The notes below the pieces were generated by a model. That model worked only from the letters and a program-made list of their open reading frames with translations, was not told where the DNA came from and searched no databases. The translations under genes and the position numbers were made by a program. From [Pasteurella] aerogenes (GTDB lineage: Bacteria > Pseudomonadota > Gammaproteobacteria > Enterobacterales > Pasteurellaceae), in contig LR134362.1 in the NCBI GenBank assembly GCA_900637275.1, positions 1 through 64,000 on the forward strand: a DNA stretch of 64,000 nucleotides. The letters are read 5' to 3'. Shown piece after piece: positions 36,769 to 46,757 of the stretch. Each line of letters opens with the position of its first letter. Position 1 is the stretch's first letter.

Positions 36769-39700
36769 ATGAAGTATTTTAATCTCGATATTCCCATTCA
36801 ACCGCAAGATCATAAAATTATCGGCAACGTGCTTGCCGGCGCTGACGTTCTTGCTATTGCTGAAATTGCTGAACAATATTCCGGTTTAACGGTAGTTGTG
36901 ACCCCGGATACTAAAAGTGCGGTGCGTTTGGAGCGAGTTTTAACGGAATTTACTTGTCTGCCGGTCACCTTTTTTCCTGATTGGGAAACCTTGCCTTATG
37001 ATAATTTTTCGCCCCACCAAAATATTACTTCGGCACGTTTAAGTGCTTTATTTTATTTACAAAATGTCAAACAAGGCATCTTGATTTTAGCCATTTCTAC
37101 GTTGATGCAACGGTTATGCCCGCCAGATTTTTTACAACAAAACGTTTTATTAATTAAAAAAGGCGATAATTTGCTGATTGATAAATTGCGTTTGCAATTG
37201 GAAAATGCTGGTTATCGCGCGGTGGAACAAGTATTGGAACATGGCGAATATGCAGTGCGCGGCGCTTTGTTGGATTTATTTCCGATGGGAAGTGCGGTGC
37301 CTTTTCGCTTAGATTTTTTTGATGATGAAATTGATAGTATTCGTATTTTTGATGTAGATACGCAGCGTACACAAACGGAAATTGAGGCAATTGATTTACT
37401 ACCAGCACACGAGTTTCCGACAGATAACAAGGGAATCGAGTTTTTCCGCGCTCAATTTCGAGAGACATTTGGCGAAATCCGTCGCGATCCAGAACATATT
37501 TATCAACAGATTAGTAAAGGTACTCTCGCGGCGGGGATTGAGTATTGGCAACCTTTATTTTTCAATCAGATGGCAAGTCTGTTTTCTTATTTGCCGATGC
37601 ATACGCTATTTGTGGAATTGGAACAATTGCAAGAACAAGGCGCGCGTTTTTATCAAGATGCGCAGCAACGTTTTGAAAGCCGCCGCATTGATCCGATGCG
37701 TCCGTTATTGCCGCCAGATCAGTTATGGTTGAGCCTAGAAGAAGTCAATCGCCAACTCAAATATTATCCACGCTTGAGTTTAAAAACGGAAAAAGTGCGA
37801 ACTTCTGTGCGGCAGAAAAATTTGCCACTGCAAGCCTTGCCTCAATTGACTATTCAATCGCAACAAAAAGAACCTTTGCAATTGTTACGACAGTTTATCG
37901 AACAATTTTCTGGCAATCTTTTATTTTCCGTGGAAACAGAAGGGCGGCGGGAAACCCTGTTGGATTTGTTGCAACCGTTAAAATTAAAGCCGAAACAAGT
38001 GGCACAATTTTCGGCGGCAAAAGAGAAAATTAACTTACTTGTCAGTCGCTTAGATCGTGGATTTATTCTTGAACAAGATGTGCCTTTGGCGGTGATTTGT
38101 GAAACGGAATTATTGGGCGATCGGGTGCAGCAACGGACACGTGACAAACGAAAATCTGTCAATCCGGATACCCTTATTCGCAATTTAGCCGAATTAAAAA
38201 TTGGTCAACCGGTCGTGCATTTGGAACACGGGGTGGGGCGTTATGGCGGTTTGATTACCTTGGAAAATGCGGGGGTGGCGGCAGAATATTTGCTACTAAA
38301 TTATGCAAATCAAGCCAAATTATATGTGCCGGTGGCGTCTTTGCATTTGATCAGTCGGTATGTCGGCGGTTCGGATGAAACCGCGCCATTGCATAAATTA
38401 GGCAGTGATGCTTGGGTTAAAGCGCGGCATAAAGCGGCGGAGAAAATCCGTGATGTCGCGGCAGAATTATTAGACGTGTATGCTCAACGAGAAGCGAAAA
38501 AAGGGTTTGCTTTTCAGTATGATCGCGACGAGTTCCGCCAATTTTCCGCCACGTTTCCATTTGAAGAGACCCAAGATCAAGAGATGGCGATTAATGCGGT
38601 AATTGCGGATATGTGTCAGCCAAAAGCTATGGATCGTTTGGTATGTGGCGATGTAGGTTTTGGTAAAACAGAAGTGGCGATGCGCGCGGCATTTTTAGCC
38701 GTGATGAATCATAAACAGGTGGCGGTATTGGTACCTACTACCTTATTGGCGCAACAACATTATGATAATTTTAAGGATCGGTTTGCTAATTTGCCGGTGA
38801 ATGTAGAAGTATTGTCGCGCTTTAAAACCGCCAAGGAGCAGAAGCAAATTTTGCAAAATTTGGCGGAAGGGAAAGTCGATATTTTGATCGGAACGCATAA
38901 ATTGATTCAATCCGATGTGAAATTTCATGATCTCGGTTTGTTGATCATTGATGAAGAACACCGTTTTGGTGTGCGTCAAAAGGAAAAAATTAAACAACTT
39001 CGCGCCAATATTGATATTTTGACCCTTACTGCCACGCCGATTCCACGTACGTTAAATATGGCGATGAACGGTATTCGCGATTTGTCCATTATTTCAACGC
39101 CACCGGCGCGTCGCTTGAGTATCAAAACCTTTGTGCGTCAAGCGGACGATAATGTGGTGCGCGAGGCGATTTTGCGTGAAATTTTGCGCGGCGGACAGGT
39201 GTATTATTTGCATAATGATGTGGCGAGTATTGAAAATTGTGCGGAAAAATTGACCGCACTTGTACCGGAAGCACGGATTACGATTGGGCATGGGCAAATG
39301 CGCGAACGCGATTTGGAACGGGTGATGTCGGATTTTTATCATCAGCGTTTTAATGTGTTGGTTTGTTCGACGATTATTGAAACCGGGATTGATGTGCCAA
39401 CTGCTAATACGATTATTATTGAACGCGCTGATCATTTTGGACTGGCGCAATTGCACCAATTGCGCGGACGCGTTGGTCGTTCGCACCATCAAGCTTACGC
39501 TTATTTATTAACGCCACATCCGAAAGCGATGACTAAAGATGCGTTGAAACGCTTGGAGGCATTGGAAAGTTTGGATAATTTGGGCGCCGGTTTCATGTTA
39601 GCAACTCATGATTTGGAAATTCGCGGCGCCGGTGAGTTGTTGGGTGATGAGCAAAGTGGGCAAATTGAAAGCATCGGCTTTGCGTTGTATATGGAATTAT

Positions 39701-40200
39701 TGGAAAGTGCAGTCAATGCGTTAAAAGATGGGCGCGAACCGTCCTTGGATGAATTAACACAACAGCAAGTGGAAATTGATTTGCGGCTGCCGGCATTGTT
39801 ACCGGAAGATTATTTAGGCGATGTGAATATGCGCTTGTCCTTTTATAAACGCATTGCCGGCGTAAGCCATAAACATCAATTGGATGAGCTGAAAGTTGAA
39901 CTTATTGATCGCTTTGGATTATTGCCGGAGGCTGCAAAAAATTTAATGCGCATTGCCGAATTGCGTCTGGCGGCGAAAGCGTTAAAAATTACGAAAATTG
40001 ATGTCACGTTACAAGGTGGATTTATTGAATTTGCGGTAAATGCGGATTTAGATCCGATGAAATTTATTACGTTAATTCAACAACAACCGACAGTGTTTAA
40101 ATTTGATGGACCAACGAAATTTCGTTTCAATGTACCGTTGAATGAGCATAAAGTGCGGTTGGAATTTGTCGAGAATTTGCTAAAACAGTTACTAGAATAA
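36769..40200 (+). CDS. mfd: Transcription-repair coupling factor Mfd
   Basis: SF2 translocase that removes RNA polymerase stalled at lesions and recruits UvrA. 1143 residues, close to E. coli. UvrB-homology domain at the N terminus, RNAP-interacting domain (LKIGQPVVHLEHGVGRYGG), Walker A GDVGFGKTEVAMRA, DEEH box IIDEEHRFGV and the GRVGRSHHQAYAYLL motif. The initiating ATG is the last part of an uptake signal (ACCGCACTTATG); no clear Shine-Dalgarno is seen. The frame extends 12 bases upstream to a TTG. Confidence 0.95.
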   Translation: MKYFNLDIPIQPQDHKIIGNVLAGADVLAIAEIAEQYSGLTVVVTPDTKSAVRLERVLTEFTCLPVTFFPDWETLPYDNFSPHQNITSARLSALFYLQNVKQGILILAISTLMQRLCPPDFLQQNVLLIKKGDNLLIDKLRLQLENAGYRAVEQVLEHGEYAVRGALLDLFPMGSAVPFRLDFFDDEIDSIRIFDVDTQRTQTEIEAIDLLPAHEFPTDNKGIEFFRAQFRETFGEIRRDPEHIYQQISKGTLAAGIEYWQPLFFNQMASLFSYLPMHTLFVELEQLQEQGARFYQDAQQRFESRRIDPMRPLLPPDQLWLSLEEVNRQLKYYPRLSLKTEKVRTSVRQKNLPLQALPQLTIQSQQKEPLQLLRQFIEQFSGNLLFSVETEGRRETLLDLLQPLKLKPKQVAQFSAAKEKINLLVSRLDRGFILEQDVPLAVICETELLGDRVQQRTRDKRKSVNPDTLIRNLAELKIGQPVVHLEHGVGRYGGLITLENAGVAAEYLLLNYANQAKLYVPVASLHLISRYVGGSDETAPLHKLGSDAWVKARHKAAEKIRDVAAELLDVYAQREAKKGFAFQYDRDEFRQFSATFPFEETQDQEMAINAVIADMCQPKAMDRLVCGDVGFGKTEVAMRAAFLAVMNHKQVAVLVPTTLLAQQHYDNFKDRFANLPVNVEVLSRFKTAKEQKQILQNLAEGKVDILIGTHKLIQSDVKFHDLGLLIIDEEHRFGVRQKEKIKQLRANIDILTLTATPIPRTLNMAMNGIRDLSIISTPPARRLSIKTFVRQADDNVVREAILREILRGGQVYYLHNDVASIENCAEKLTALVPEARITIGHGQMRERDLERVMSDFYHQRFNVLVCSTIIETGIDVPTANTIIIERADHFGLAQLHQLRGRVGRSHHQAYAYLLTPHPKAMTKDALKRLEALESLDNLGAGFMLATHDLEIRGAGELLGDEQSGQIESIGFALYMELLESAVNALKDGREPSLDELTQQQVEIDLRLPALLPEDYLGDVNMRLSFYKRIAGVSHKHQLDELKVELIDRFGLLPEAAKNLMRIAELRLAAKALKITKIDVTLQGGFIEFAVNADLDPMKFITLIQQQPTVFKFDGPTKFRFNVPLNEHKVRLEFVENLLKQLLE

Positions 40201-40257
40201 TGCGTGTTAATCACGTAAAATCGGGGCAGTATTTTGCACAAAATAAAGGAGTCATTT

Positions 40258-40842
40258 ATGTACTTAGCTCAAATCAAAGCTGAATTGGTTGAAGCGCAAG
40301 ATGTATTAAATAAATTTATTAATGATGAAAATAATATGAAATTAATTCAACAGGCAGCACTGTTAATTTCTGACAGCTTTAAACAAGGCGGCAAAGTATT
40401 GTCTTGCGGAAATGGCGGTTCTCATTGTGATGCGATGCATTTTGCCGAAGAATTAACTGGTCGCTATCGGGAAAATCGCCCGGGTTATCCGGCAATTGCA
40501 ATTTCTGATGTGAGTCATTTAAGTTGTGTGAGCAATGATTTTGGGTATGATTATGTGTTTTCTCGCTATGTGGAGGCCGTAGGGCAAAAAGGCGACGTGC
40601 TATTTGGTTTATCCACTTCAGGTAATTCAAAAAATGTGTTGAATGCTATTCAAGCGGCAAAAGAAAAAGGCATGAAAGTCATTGCCATGACTGGTAAAGA
40701 TGGTGGCAAAATGGCTGGATTGGCAGATGTGGAAATTCGTGTGCCACATTTCGGTTATGCCGATCGCATTCAGGAAATTCATATTAAAGTTATCCATATT
40801 TTGATGATGTTGATTGAATTTGAAATGGCAAAAGCGGCTTAA
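40258..40842 (+). CDS. gmhA: Phosphoheptose isomerase GmhA
   Basis: Converts sedoheptulose 7-phosphate to D-glycero-D-manno-heptose 7-phosphate, the first step of LPS/LOS heptose synthesis. 194 residues. SIS-domain motifs are GGKVLSCGNGGSHCDAMHFAEE and FGLSTSGNSKNVLNAIQ. ATG 40258 with AAAGGAG upstream is chosen over the longer frame from 40234. Confidence 0.96.
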   Translation: MYLAQIKAELVEAQDVLNKFINDENNMKLIQQAALLISDSFKQGGKVLSCGNGGSHCDAMHFAEELTGRYRENRPGYPAIAISDVSHLSCVSNDFGYDYVFSRYVEAVGQKGDVLFGLSTSGNSKNVLNAIQAAKEKGMKVIAMTGKDGGKMAGLADVEIRVPHFGYADRIQEIHIKVIHILMMLIEFEMAKAA

Positions 40843-40870
40843 TCGTCAACCAAGATTTCAGTATAAGTAA

Positions 40871-40901
40871 AAAACCGAGGGATTTTTCCCTCGGTTTTTT
40901 T
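40871..40901. terminator. Bidirectional terminator between gmhA and znuD
   Basis: AAACCGAGGGA / TCCCTCGGTTT gives an 11-bp perfect stem with a TTTT loop. A-rich and T-rich flanks allow function in both directions for the convergent genes. Confidence 0.95.
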
Positions 40902-40909
40902 ATGCTGCG

Positions 40910-43459
40910 TTAAAAGCGGTAATTCACGCCAAAGCTAAAATTTCGTCCCATTTGCGGGATATAAGATAAATAGGTTTCGTGAGCGTAAACTTGTTGATTA
41001 AGCAGGTTATTCGCCTTGAAGAAAATTTCATATTCGCCTTGAGCAAGGGTATTTTGATAACTCAAACCGAAATTCAGCATATGGTGTCCCGGTGTTTCGC
41101 TTTCGAACTTGGAAGTATGGGTCTGTTTAAAGACATGATAATACTCCAATTCTGCGGATAAATGGGCGTTAAAATCCGCTTTAATTTTGGATCCCAAGCG
41201 CAATGGTGGTAAACGCGGTGTGTAGCGATTGCCTTGTGAGGCATAGGTTTTTTCATCGGTGTAGATATTGTAATCAACTACTGTATCCGGCAGATGTTTT
41301 AAGCGTCCGTTGACATAATCGCCAAACAGGGAAACATAATATACCGGGGTAAATTGATAGCCGATTTGTCCTTCAAATCCATAGAATTTTGCTGCTGCTT
41401 GGTTGTAACGGTTAATCCGTAAGGAATAAGGCGCGATTACTCGACTGTTGCCTAAACTTTCGTTTAAGGTATCAAGGAAAATATAGTTATCAAAATCATA
41501 ATAATAGGTACTGATTTTATAATCCAGCTGATTGCCTTGATATTTTAGGGCGAGTTCTAAATTATTGGATTTTTCTTTGGTTAAATTTCGGTTACCGACT
41601 TCAAATGAGTTGGTTGCCAAATGCATTCCGTGGGTATAAAGCTCTTGCGCATTGGGTAACCGTTCTTGGTGAGATGCGGTGAACGAGAGAAGATGTTCGT
41701 TGGTGAATGCCCAATGAGCGCCGAATGCATAAGAATAGGCAGTTTCTTGATAAGGTTTTGTTGCTTTTAAGGCATCGGCGAGATTTTTCGCGCGTTCTTT
41801 ATTCCCTCGTTCAATATAAGGGCTGTTGTAGCGGTTGGGTAGCGGTTGCATCATGGATGTGATTTTGGATAAGTCATAATCCATACGTACTTTTTGTTTT
41901 TCCACGCGCGCAGAAATTTCAAAGGTGACGTCATTCCATTGATATTGCTCTAACCCAAAGAGACTGAAATTTTTAGTGGTATTATCATTGAGGATCTGAC
42001 GCCCTTTATTAGTATTTGGCGAGTAAGCGCTATTCTCCGAATACAAATATTGTATTCCCCAAACGCCACTTAAATTACCGATAGGTTGATGGCTGAATTC
42101 AAGGCGGGTAGTAAATCCACGATTTTTGAATTGGCTACTGGTGATATTGCCTTCTTTTTCTTGGTGTTGATAATCGACGTAGCTAAAATTAGCGCGAACT
42201 TTATCAATACCAGTAAAAGGTTTATTTAATTCACCACGGAGATCGTAGCGGGATGTTTCCAAGGTAATATAGGGAGCGCCATGATTATGTGTAGCAGTGG
42301 TATGTGTATGTACGCCATGGGAATGAAATTCAGCTCCTAAACAATCAGCGCGAGGATTAATATAATTTACATCAGACTCATCCATCAATTGAGGATAAGA
42401 CATTAAATAAGGTTTTTTCAATTCACTGGCGATGGAAATAACGTAAGCACCGCAGTTTTCATACATGGCATTATGGGCAGGCAGCGCATATTTATCTTTA
42501 CGTTTGGTGTAAGAGAAGCCTAAATAACCCCAATCATCCACCCAAGATAAACCCACGCTCCCCACTTTAGAACGCGCCCAGCTATTAGGTAAATAATCTA
42601 AATGTTGCGGTGCGACGATTGCATTTTGAAACTGTGCTTTTTGGCGTAAATAATCCTCTTCTTTGCGAATATAAAATTGTTCATTTTGAGGGCGGTAAGG
42701 AAAATAATTGTCGTGGTGGCGATTGGCGAGCCAATGTTGATACTCTTGCTCTAATCCTGCTAATTTTTGTGGCGCGCTGAGATGATCTTTTAGGGCTTTT
42801 TCATTTTTAAATTCATAACGCGTATAATTTGGGGTTTTATAATTACCGGAACGGCGATCCATTCCTTCCAAATGCAATGCAATTTTGGAACCGGCACCAA
42901 GGGTTAATTCTGTAGTGGTTAATTTTTCGTGGTTATTAGTGTTAAAACGAAATCCAACGGTTCCCTCAACACCATTTTGCGGAATCTTACTTGGAATTTT
43001 ATTATCAACCACGTTGACAAAACCAGCGGCATTGCCAGATGCATAAAGTAAACTTGTTGGACCGCGTAGGATTTCAATTTGTTTGGCAAGTGTTGTGTCA
43101 ACCATAATGGCATGATCCGGCGATAAGGTGGACATATCCAGCAGATCGGCGCTGTTTTGTAGCACTTTAAGGCGTTTTCCTTCTTGACCACGAATAATCG
43201 GAGCGGATGCACCGCCGCCATATTGATTGGAACGAATGCCAAGTTCGCTTCCTAGCGCATCACCTAATGTGGTTGCGCGTTGTTTGAGGGTGCTGCCTTG
43301 GATAATTTGATCGCTCACATTTGGGCTTTCACCAAGTAAATTACTTTCAGCGCCACTTTCTGCGTTAATTTGAATTTCTTCTAGTTCAAGGGTTTCTTCC
43401 GCATTTACCCCACTACCATATAATGCCAAGAGTATTGCCATTGTTATTTTTTTATACAT
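40910..43459 (-). CDS. znuD: ZnuD-like TonB-dependent zinc receptor
   Basis: Outer-membrane receptor of 849 residues from ATG 43459, with signal peptide MYKKITMAILLALYGSGVNA. The TonB box region is followed by a plug containing PIIRGQEGKRLKVL and SPDHAIMVDTTLAKQIEILRGP, very like neisserial ZnuD. An extracellular-loop segment is histidine-rich (HSHGVHTHTTATHNHG), consistent with metal capture. It ends in an aromatic F (GVNYRF) as beta-barrels do. GGAGAAACAAT precedes the ATG; the frame extends 17 codons upstream without need. Confidence 0.88.
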   Translation of the reverse strand: MYKKITMAILLALYGSGVNAEETLELEEIQINAESGAESNLLGESPNVSDQIIQGSTLKQRATTLGDALGSELGIRSNQYGGGASAPIIRGQEGKRLKVLQNSADLLDMSTLSPDHAIMVDTTLAKQIEILRGPTSLLYASGNAAGFVNVVDNKIPSKIPQNGVEGTVGFRFNTNNHEKLTTTELTLGAGSKIALHLEGMDRRSGNYKTPNYTRYEFKNEKALKDHLSAPQKLAGLEQEYQHWLANRHHDNYFPYRPQNEQFYIRKEEDYLRQKAQFQNAIVAPQHLDYLPNSWARSKVGSVGLSWVDDWGYLGFSYTKRKDKYALPAHNAMYENCGAYVISIASELKKPYLMSYPQLMDESDVNYINPRADCLGAEFHSHGVHTHTTATHNHGAPYITLETSRYDLRGELNKPFTGIDKVRANFSYVDYQHQEKEGNITSSQFKNRGFTTRLEFSHQPIGNLSGVWGIQYLYSENSAYSPNTNKGRQILNDNTTKNFSLFGLEQYQWNDVTFEISARVEKQKVRMDYDLSKITSMMQPLPNRYNSPYIERGNKERAKNLADALKATKPYQETAYSYAFGAHWAFTNEHLLSFTASHQERLPNAQELYTHGMHLATNSFEVGNRNLTKEKSNNLELALKYQGNQLDYKISTYYYDFDNYIFLDTLNESLGNSRVIAPYSLRINRYNQAAAKFYGFEGQIGYQFTPVYYVSLFGDYVNGRLKHLPDTVVDYNIYTDEKTYASQGNRYTPRLPPLRLGSKIKADFNAHLSAELEYYHVFKQTHTSKFESETPGHHMLNFGLSYQNTLAQGEYEIFFKANNLLNQQVYAHETYLSYIPQMGRNFSFGVNYRF

Positions 43460-43481
43460 TATTGTTTCTCCTAAAAAATAC

Positions 43482-43502
43482 TTATTTTTCGACGAAAAAT
43501 AA
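43482..43502. promoter_or_regulatory. Perfect palindrome in the znuD leader
   Basis: TTATTTTTCG-A-CGAAAAATAA, two perfect 10-bp arms around one base, 22 bases upstream of the znuD ATG. It could be an operator or an mRNA hairpin near the ribosome site. It does not match the Zur or Fur consensus as I know them. The rest of the 344-base znuD-artP gap holds one uptake signal (43664), a GTATTTATAC dyad (43550) and the ARG-box-like site. Confidence 0.5.
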
Positions 43503-43734
43503 TAAAGCAAAATACTTGAGTAAGCAAATTGATTATTTGGTATTTATACTTGTTTTAGGCGGTAAATTGTTCTCTTTTTTATTTATATAAAATAATTTGC
43601 ATAAAAGGTGAACAATGCAGTTGGAAAAAATATGAGAAAAAAGTGAAAAATGACCAAAAAATAGACCGCACTTTAATATATTGCTCTTTTTTGTGAGTAA
43701 TGTTTGTAGAGTGATAAATTTTTATGTACTACTA

Positions 43735-43750
43735 TTGCATAAGTATGCAA
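43735..43750 (+). promoter_or_regulatory. ARG-box-like site upstream of artPIQM
   Basis: TTGCATAAGTATGCAA is a near-perfect palindrome. It matches the ArgR box pattern TGNAT-N4-ATNCA and lies 53 bases before the arginine importer operon. ArgR represses arginine uptake genes in E. coli, so the context is right. Only one clear box was found. Confidence 0.6.
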
Positions 43751-43803
43751 AAAATAATACTATATCCGCAATTTGATAAAAGTAGAGATCTCTTTATTAC
43801 AAA

Positions 43804-44541
43804 ATGACAATTAGTGTTAAAAATTTAAACTTTTTTTATGGTTCGTCTCAAGCCTTATTTGATATTAATTTAAGTGCGGAAGATGGCGATACTTTGGTAT
43901 TACTTGGTCCGAGTGGCGCGGGGAAAAGTACTCTTATTCGTACGTTAAATTTGCTGGAAGTGCCGACATCCGGCGAATTGGTGATTGCTAACAATCAATT
44001 TGATTTATCCGTTGCAACAGCTAATCCGAAGAAAATGCGTCAGTTGCGCCAAGATGTGGGTATGGTCTTTCAACAATATCATTTATGGCCGCATTTGACC
44101 GTGATTGAGAATTTGATTGAGGCGCCGATTAAAGTATTGAATTTGGATAAAGAGCAAGCCAAAGCGCAAGCAATGGAATTACTTTCTCGTTTGCGTTTGG
44201 AGCAGTTTGCCGAGCGTTTTCCGTTGCATTTATCCGGCGGGCAGCAGCAACGTGTGGCGATTGCGCGGGCTTTAATGATGAAACCACAAGTGTTGTTGTT
44301 TGATGAACCGACAGCCGCATTGGATCCTGAAATTACCGCGCAAATTATCTCAATTATTCAGGAATTGCAAGAAACCGGAATTACTCAAGTAATTGTAACT
44401 CATGAGGTTGCAATGGCGAGAAAAGTTGCTACCAAAGTTGTCTATATGGAGCAAGGGCGTATTGTGGAAATGGGCGATGCAAGTTGTTTTGAACATCCAC
44501 AAACAGAACAATTTAAACAATATTTATCTCACTCTTATTAA
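43804..44541 (+). CDS. artP: Arginine ABC transporter ATP-binding protein ArtP
   Basis: 245-residue ATPase. Walker A GPSGAGKS (about 34-41), Q-loop VFQQYHLWPH, signature LSGGQQQR, Walker B VLLFDEPTAALDPE and H-loop VTHE. First gene of artPIQM, the E. coli gene order, with a short AAAT before the ATG and no strong Shine-Dalgarno. Confidence 0.92.
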   Translation: MTISVKNLNFFYGSSQALFDINLSAEDGDTLVLLGPSGAGKSTLIRTLNLLEVPTSGELVIANNQFDLSVATANPKKMRQLRQDVGMVFQQYHLWPHLTVIENLIEAPIKVLNLDKEQAKAQAMELLSRLRLEQFAERFPLHLSGGQQQRVAIARALMMKPQVLLFDEPTAALDPEITAQIISIIQELQETGITQVIVTHEVAMARKVATKVVYMEQGRIVEMGDASCFEHPQTEQFKQYLSHSY

Positions 44542-44551
44542 GGAATTTATT

Positions 44552-45274
44552 ATGAAAAAACTTCTTTTAGCGACCCTATTAGCTAGTTCTGCCATGGCAG
44601 TTAATGCACAAGATATTACTTTTGCGATGGAGCCAAGCTATCCTCCGTTTGAAATGACAAATACACAAGGCGAAATTATTGGCTTTGATGTAGATATTGC
44701 CAATGCAATTTGTAAAGAAATTAAAGCGAATTGTTCATTTAAAGCAGAATCTTTTGATGCGTTAATTCCGTCTTTGATTAAAGGGCGTGGTTTTGATGCG
44801 GCAATTTCGGCGATTGATATTACCGAAGCGCGTGCTAAACAAGTGGCGTTTAGTGATTCTTACTATGAAAGTTCTGCCAGCTTTGTTGGGGTGAAAGATA
44901 AAGCGGATTTAGCGACAGCGAAAAATATCGGTGTGCAAATCGGTACCACTTATGAACAATATGCGACTAAAGAAGCGACCCAATATACTTCCAGCTCTTA
45001 CCAAAGTTTACAAGATGCGATCAAAGACTTAAAAGGTGGACGTATCCAATTGATCTTTGGTGATACAGATGTGTTAAGAGATATGATTAACAAAAATCCT
45101 GAGTTAGCTTTCGTGGGCGAGCGTGTGACTGACAAACGTTATTTTAACAATGGATTGGGTATTGCCGTGAACAAATCAAATACTGCCTTGTTAGACAGTT
45201 TAAATAAAGGTTTGGCAGCAATTAAAGCCAATGGTGAATACCAAAAAATTTATGATAAATGGATGACTAAATAA
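44552..45274 (+). CDS. artI: Arginine-binding periplasmic protein ArtI
   Basis: 240-residue SBP_bac_3 receptor with signal peptide MKKLLLATLLASSAMAVNA. The mature part starts QDITFAMEPSYPPFEM and contains GFDVDIANAICKEI. The frame runs upstream into artP, but ATG 44552 after AAGGAATTTAT is the start, 10 bases after artP. It presents arginine to the ArtQM permease. Confidence 0.92.
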   Translation: MKKLLLATLLASSAMAVNAQDITFAMEPSYPPFEMTNTQGEIIGFDVDIANAICKEIKANCSFKAESFDALIPSLIKGRGFDAAISAIDITEARAKQVAFSDSYYESSASFVGVKDKADLATAKNIGVQIGTTYEQYATKEATQYTSSSYQSLQDAIKDLKGGRIQLIFGDTDVLRDMINKNPELAFVGERVTDKRYFNNGLGIAVNKSNTALLDSLNKGLAAIKANGEYQKIYDKWMTK

Positions 45275-45279
45275 TCTTT

Positions 45280-45951
45280 ATGTTTTTTGATTATCTTCCT
45301 TTAATGTACACCGCAACCCTAATGACCTTAGGGTTAGCGGTTTGTTCGTTATTACTCGGATTGTTGCTTTCTGTGCTGTTTGTGGTATTGGAAACCAGCA
45401 AATGGCAAAGTGTGCGCAAACCAACTTCGGTTATCATCACTTTATTACGCGGTCTTCCAGAAATTTTAGTGGTATTTTTAATTTATTTCGGTGTGCCTGA
45501 AATTTTGCAACTGATTACCGGAAAATATATTGAACTAGGACCATTTATTTGCGGTGTAGTGGCATTATCCATTATTTTTGCGGCTTACGCCTCGCAGTCT
45601 TTGCGCGGTGCAATTCAAGCGATTCCCTTAGGACAATGGGAATCTGGTGCAGCGTTAGGATTAAGTCGTGCCTATACTTTTGTCAATATTGTGATGCCGC
45701 AAGTATGGCGTCATGCCTTGCCGGGGTTAAGCAACCAATGGTTAGTTTTATTAAAAGATACCGCGTTAGTTTCCTTGATCGGTGTACATGATATTATGCG
45801 CCAAGCACAGTTAATTAATACCAATACCCAAGAACCGTTCACTTGGTATGGTTTTTCCGCATTGATTTATTTGATGATCACGTTAATCAGCCAATATTTT
45901 ATTGGTAAATTGGAATGGCGTTTTACCCGCTTTGAAAGAGGGGGAAAATAA
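45280..45951 (+). CDS. artQ: Arginine ABC transporter permease ArtQ
   Basis: 223 residues, about five transmembrane helices, HisQM family with the EAA loop region ESGAALGLSRAYTFVNIVMPQVWRHALPG. Lies 5 bases after artI and overlaps artM by one base (TAATG). Confidence 0.92.
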   Translation: MFFDYLPLMYTATLMTLGLAVCSLLLGLLLSVLFVVLETSKWQSVRKPTSVIITLLRGLPEILVVFLIYFGVPEILQLITGKYIELGPFICGVVALSIIFAAYASQSLRGAIQAIPLGQWESGAALGLSRAYTFVNIVMPQVWRHALPGLSNQWLVLLKDTALVSLIGVHDIMRQAQLINTNTQEPFTWYGFSALIYLMITLISQYFIGKLEWRFTRFERGGK

Positions 45952-46634
45952 TGTTTAAAGACTATTTTATGACCATTGCACAAGGCATTCCAGCGAGTTT
46001 GATGTTGACGGTTGCATCATTGGTGATTGCCTTTGTCTTAGCGGTTGGATTGACTTTTTTATTGTCCATGAATAATAAACCGATAAGTCGTCTGATTAAT
46101 CTTTATTTAACTGTCTTTACCGGAACGCCGCTGCTTATTCAGTTTTTCCTTATTTATTTTGGTCCTGCCCAGTTTACTTGGATTACGGAAGGCCCTTTAT
46201 GGTCATTGTTGTCCAGCGCTTGGTTTTGTGCGATTTTAGCGCTGGCGTTAAATAGTGCGGCGTATTCGACACAGCTTTTTTATGGCGCAGTGAAAGCTAT
46301 TTCCAAAGGGCAATGGGAAAGTTGTGCAGCTTTAGGGTTAACGCGTTGGCAGACCTTAAAAATTTTGATACCTTTCGCCTTAAAACGCGCGTTACCATCT
46401 TACAGTAACGAAATTATTTTAGTGTTTAAAGGTACGTCATTGGCATCAACGATCACCATTTTGGATATTATGGGGTATGCTAGACGTTTATACGGAACGG
46501 AATATGATGCGTTGACTATTTATGGGATTGCCGGTCTGATTTATTTGATCATCACCGGAATTGCCACGCTACTTTTACGCAAATTGGAACGCCGCGTGTT
46601 GGTATTTGAACGCTTAGAAGTAGAAAAAGCATAA
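45951..46634 (+). CDS. artM: Arginine ABC transporter permease ArtM
   Basis: 227 residues, second permease subunit, about five transmembrane helices with the EAA loop ESCAALGLTRWQTLKILIPFALKRALP. Last gene of the operon; a terminator follows. An uptake signal abuts its stop codon. Confidence 0.92.
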   Translation: MFKDYFMTIAQGIPASLMLTVASLVIAFVLAVGLTFLLSMNNKPISRLINLYLTVFTGTPLLIQFFLIYFGPAQFTWITEGPLWSLLSSAWFCAILALALNSAAYSTQLFYGAVKAISKGQWESCAALGLTRWQTLKILIPFALKRALPSYSNEIILVFKGTSLASTITILDIMGYARRLYGTEYDALTIYGIAGLIYLIITGIATLLLRKLERRVLVFERLEVEKA

Positions 46635-46645
46635 AAGTGCGGTCA

Positions 46646-46686
46646 AAAAAAGTGGATTTTAGTGTAAACTAGAGTCCATTTTTTTC
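46646..46686 (+). terminator. Terminator of artPIQM
   Basis: GTGGATTTTAGT pairs, with G-U pairs, with ACTAGAGTCCAT around a GTAA tetraloop. A-run before and T-run after the stem. Confidence 0.82.
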
Positions 46687-46757
46687 GCCTAGATGAACTT
46701 ATTACAAGATGGCTCGTCTAATTTGCAATAATCAGGTTTATTTATAAGGAATTTTGA

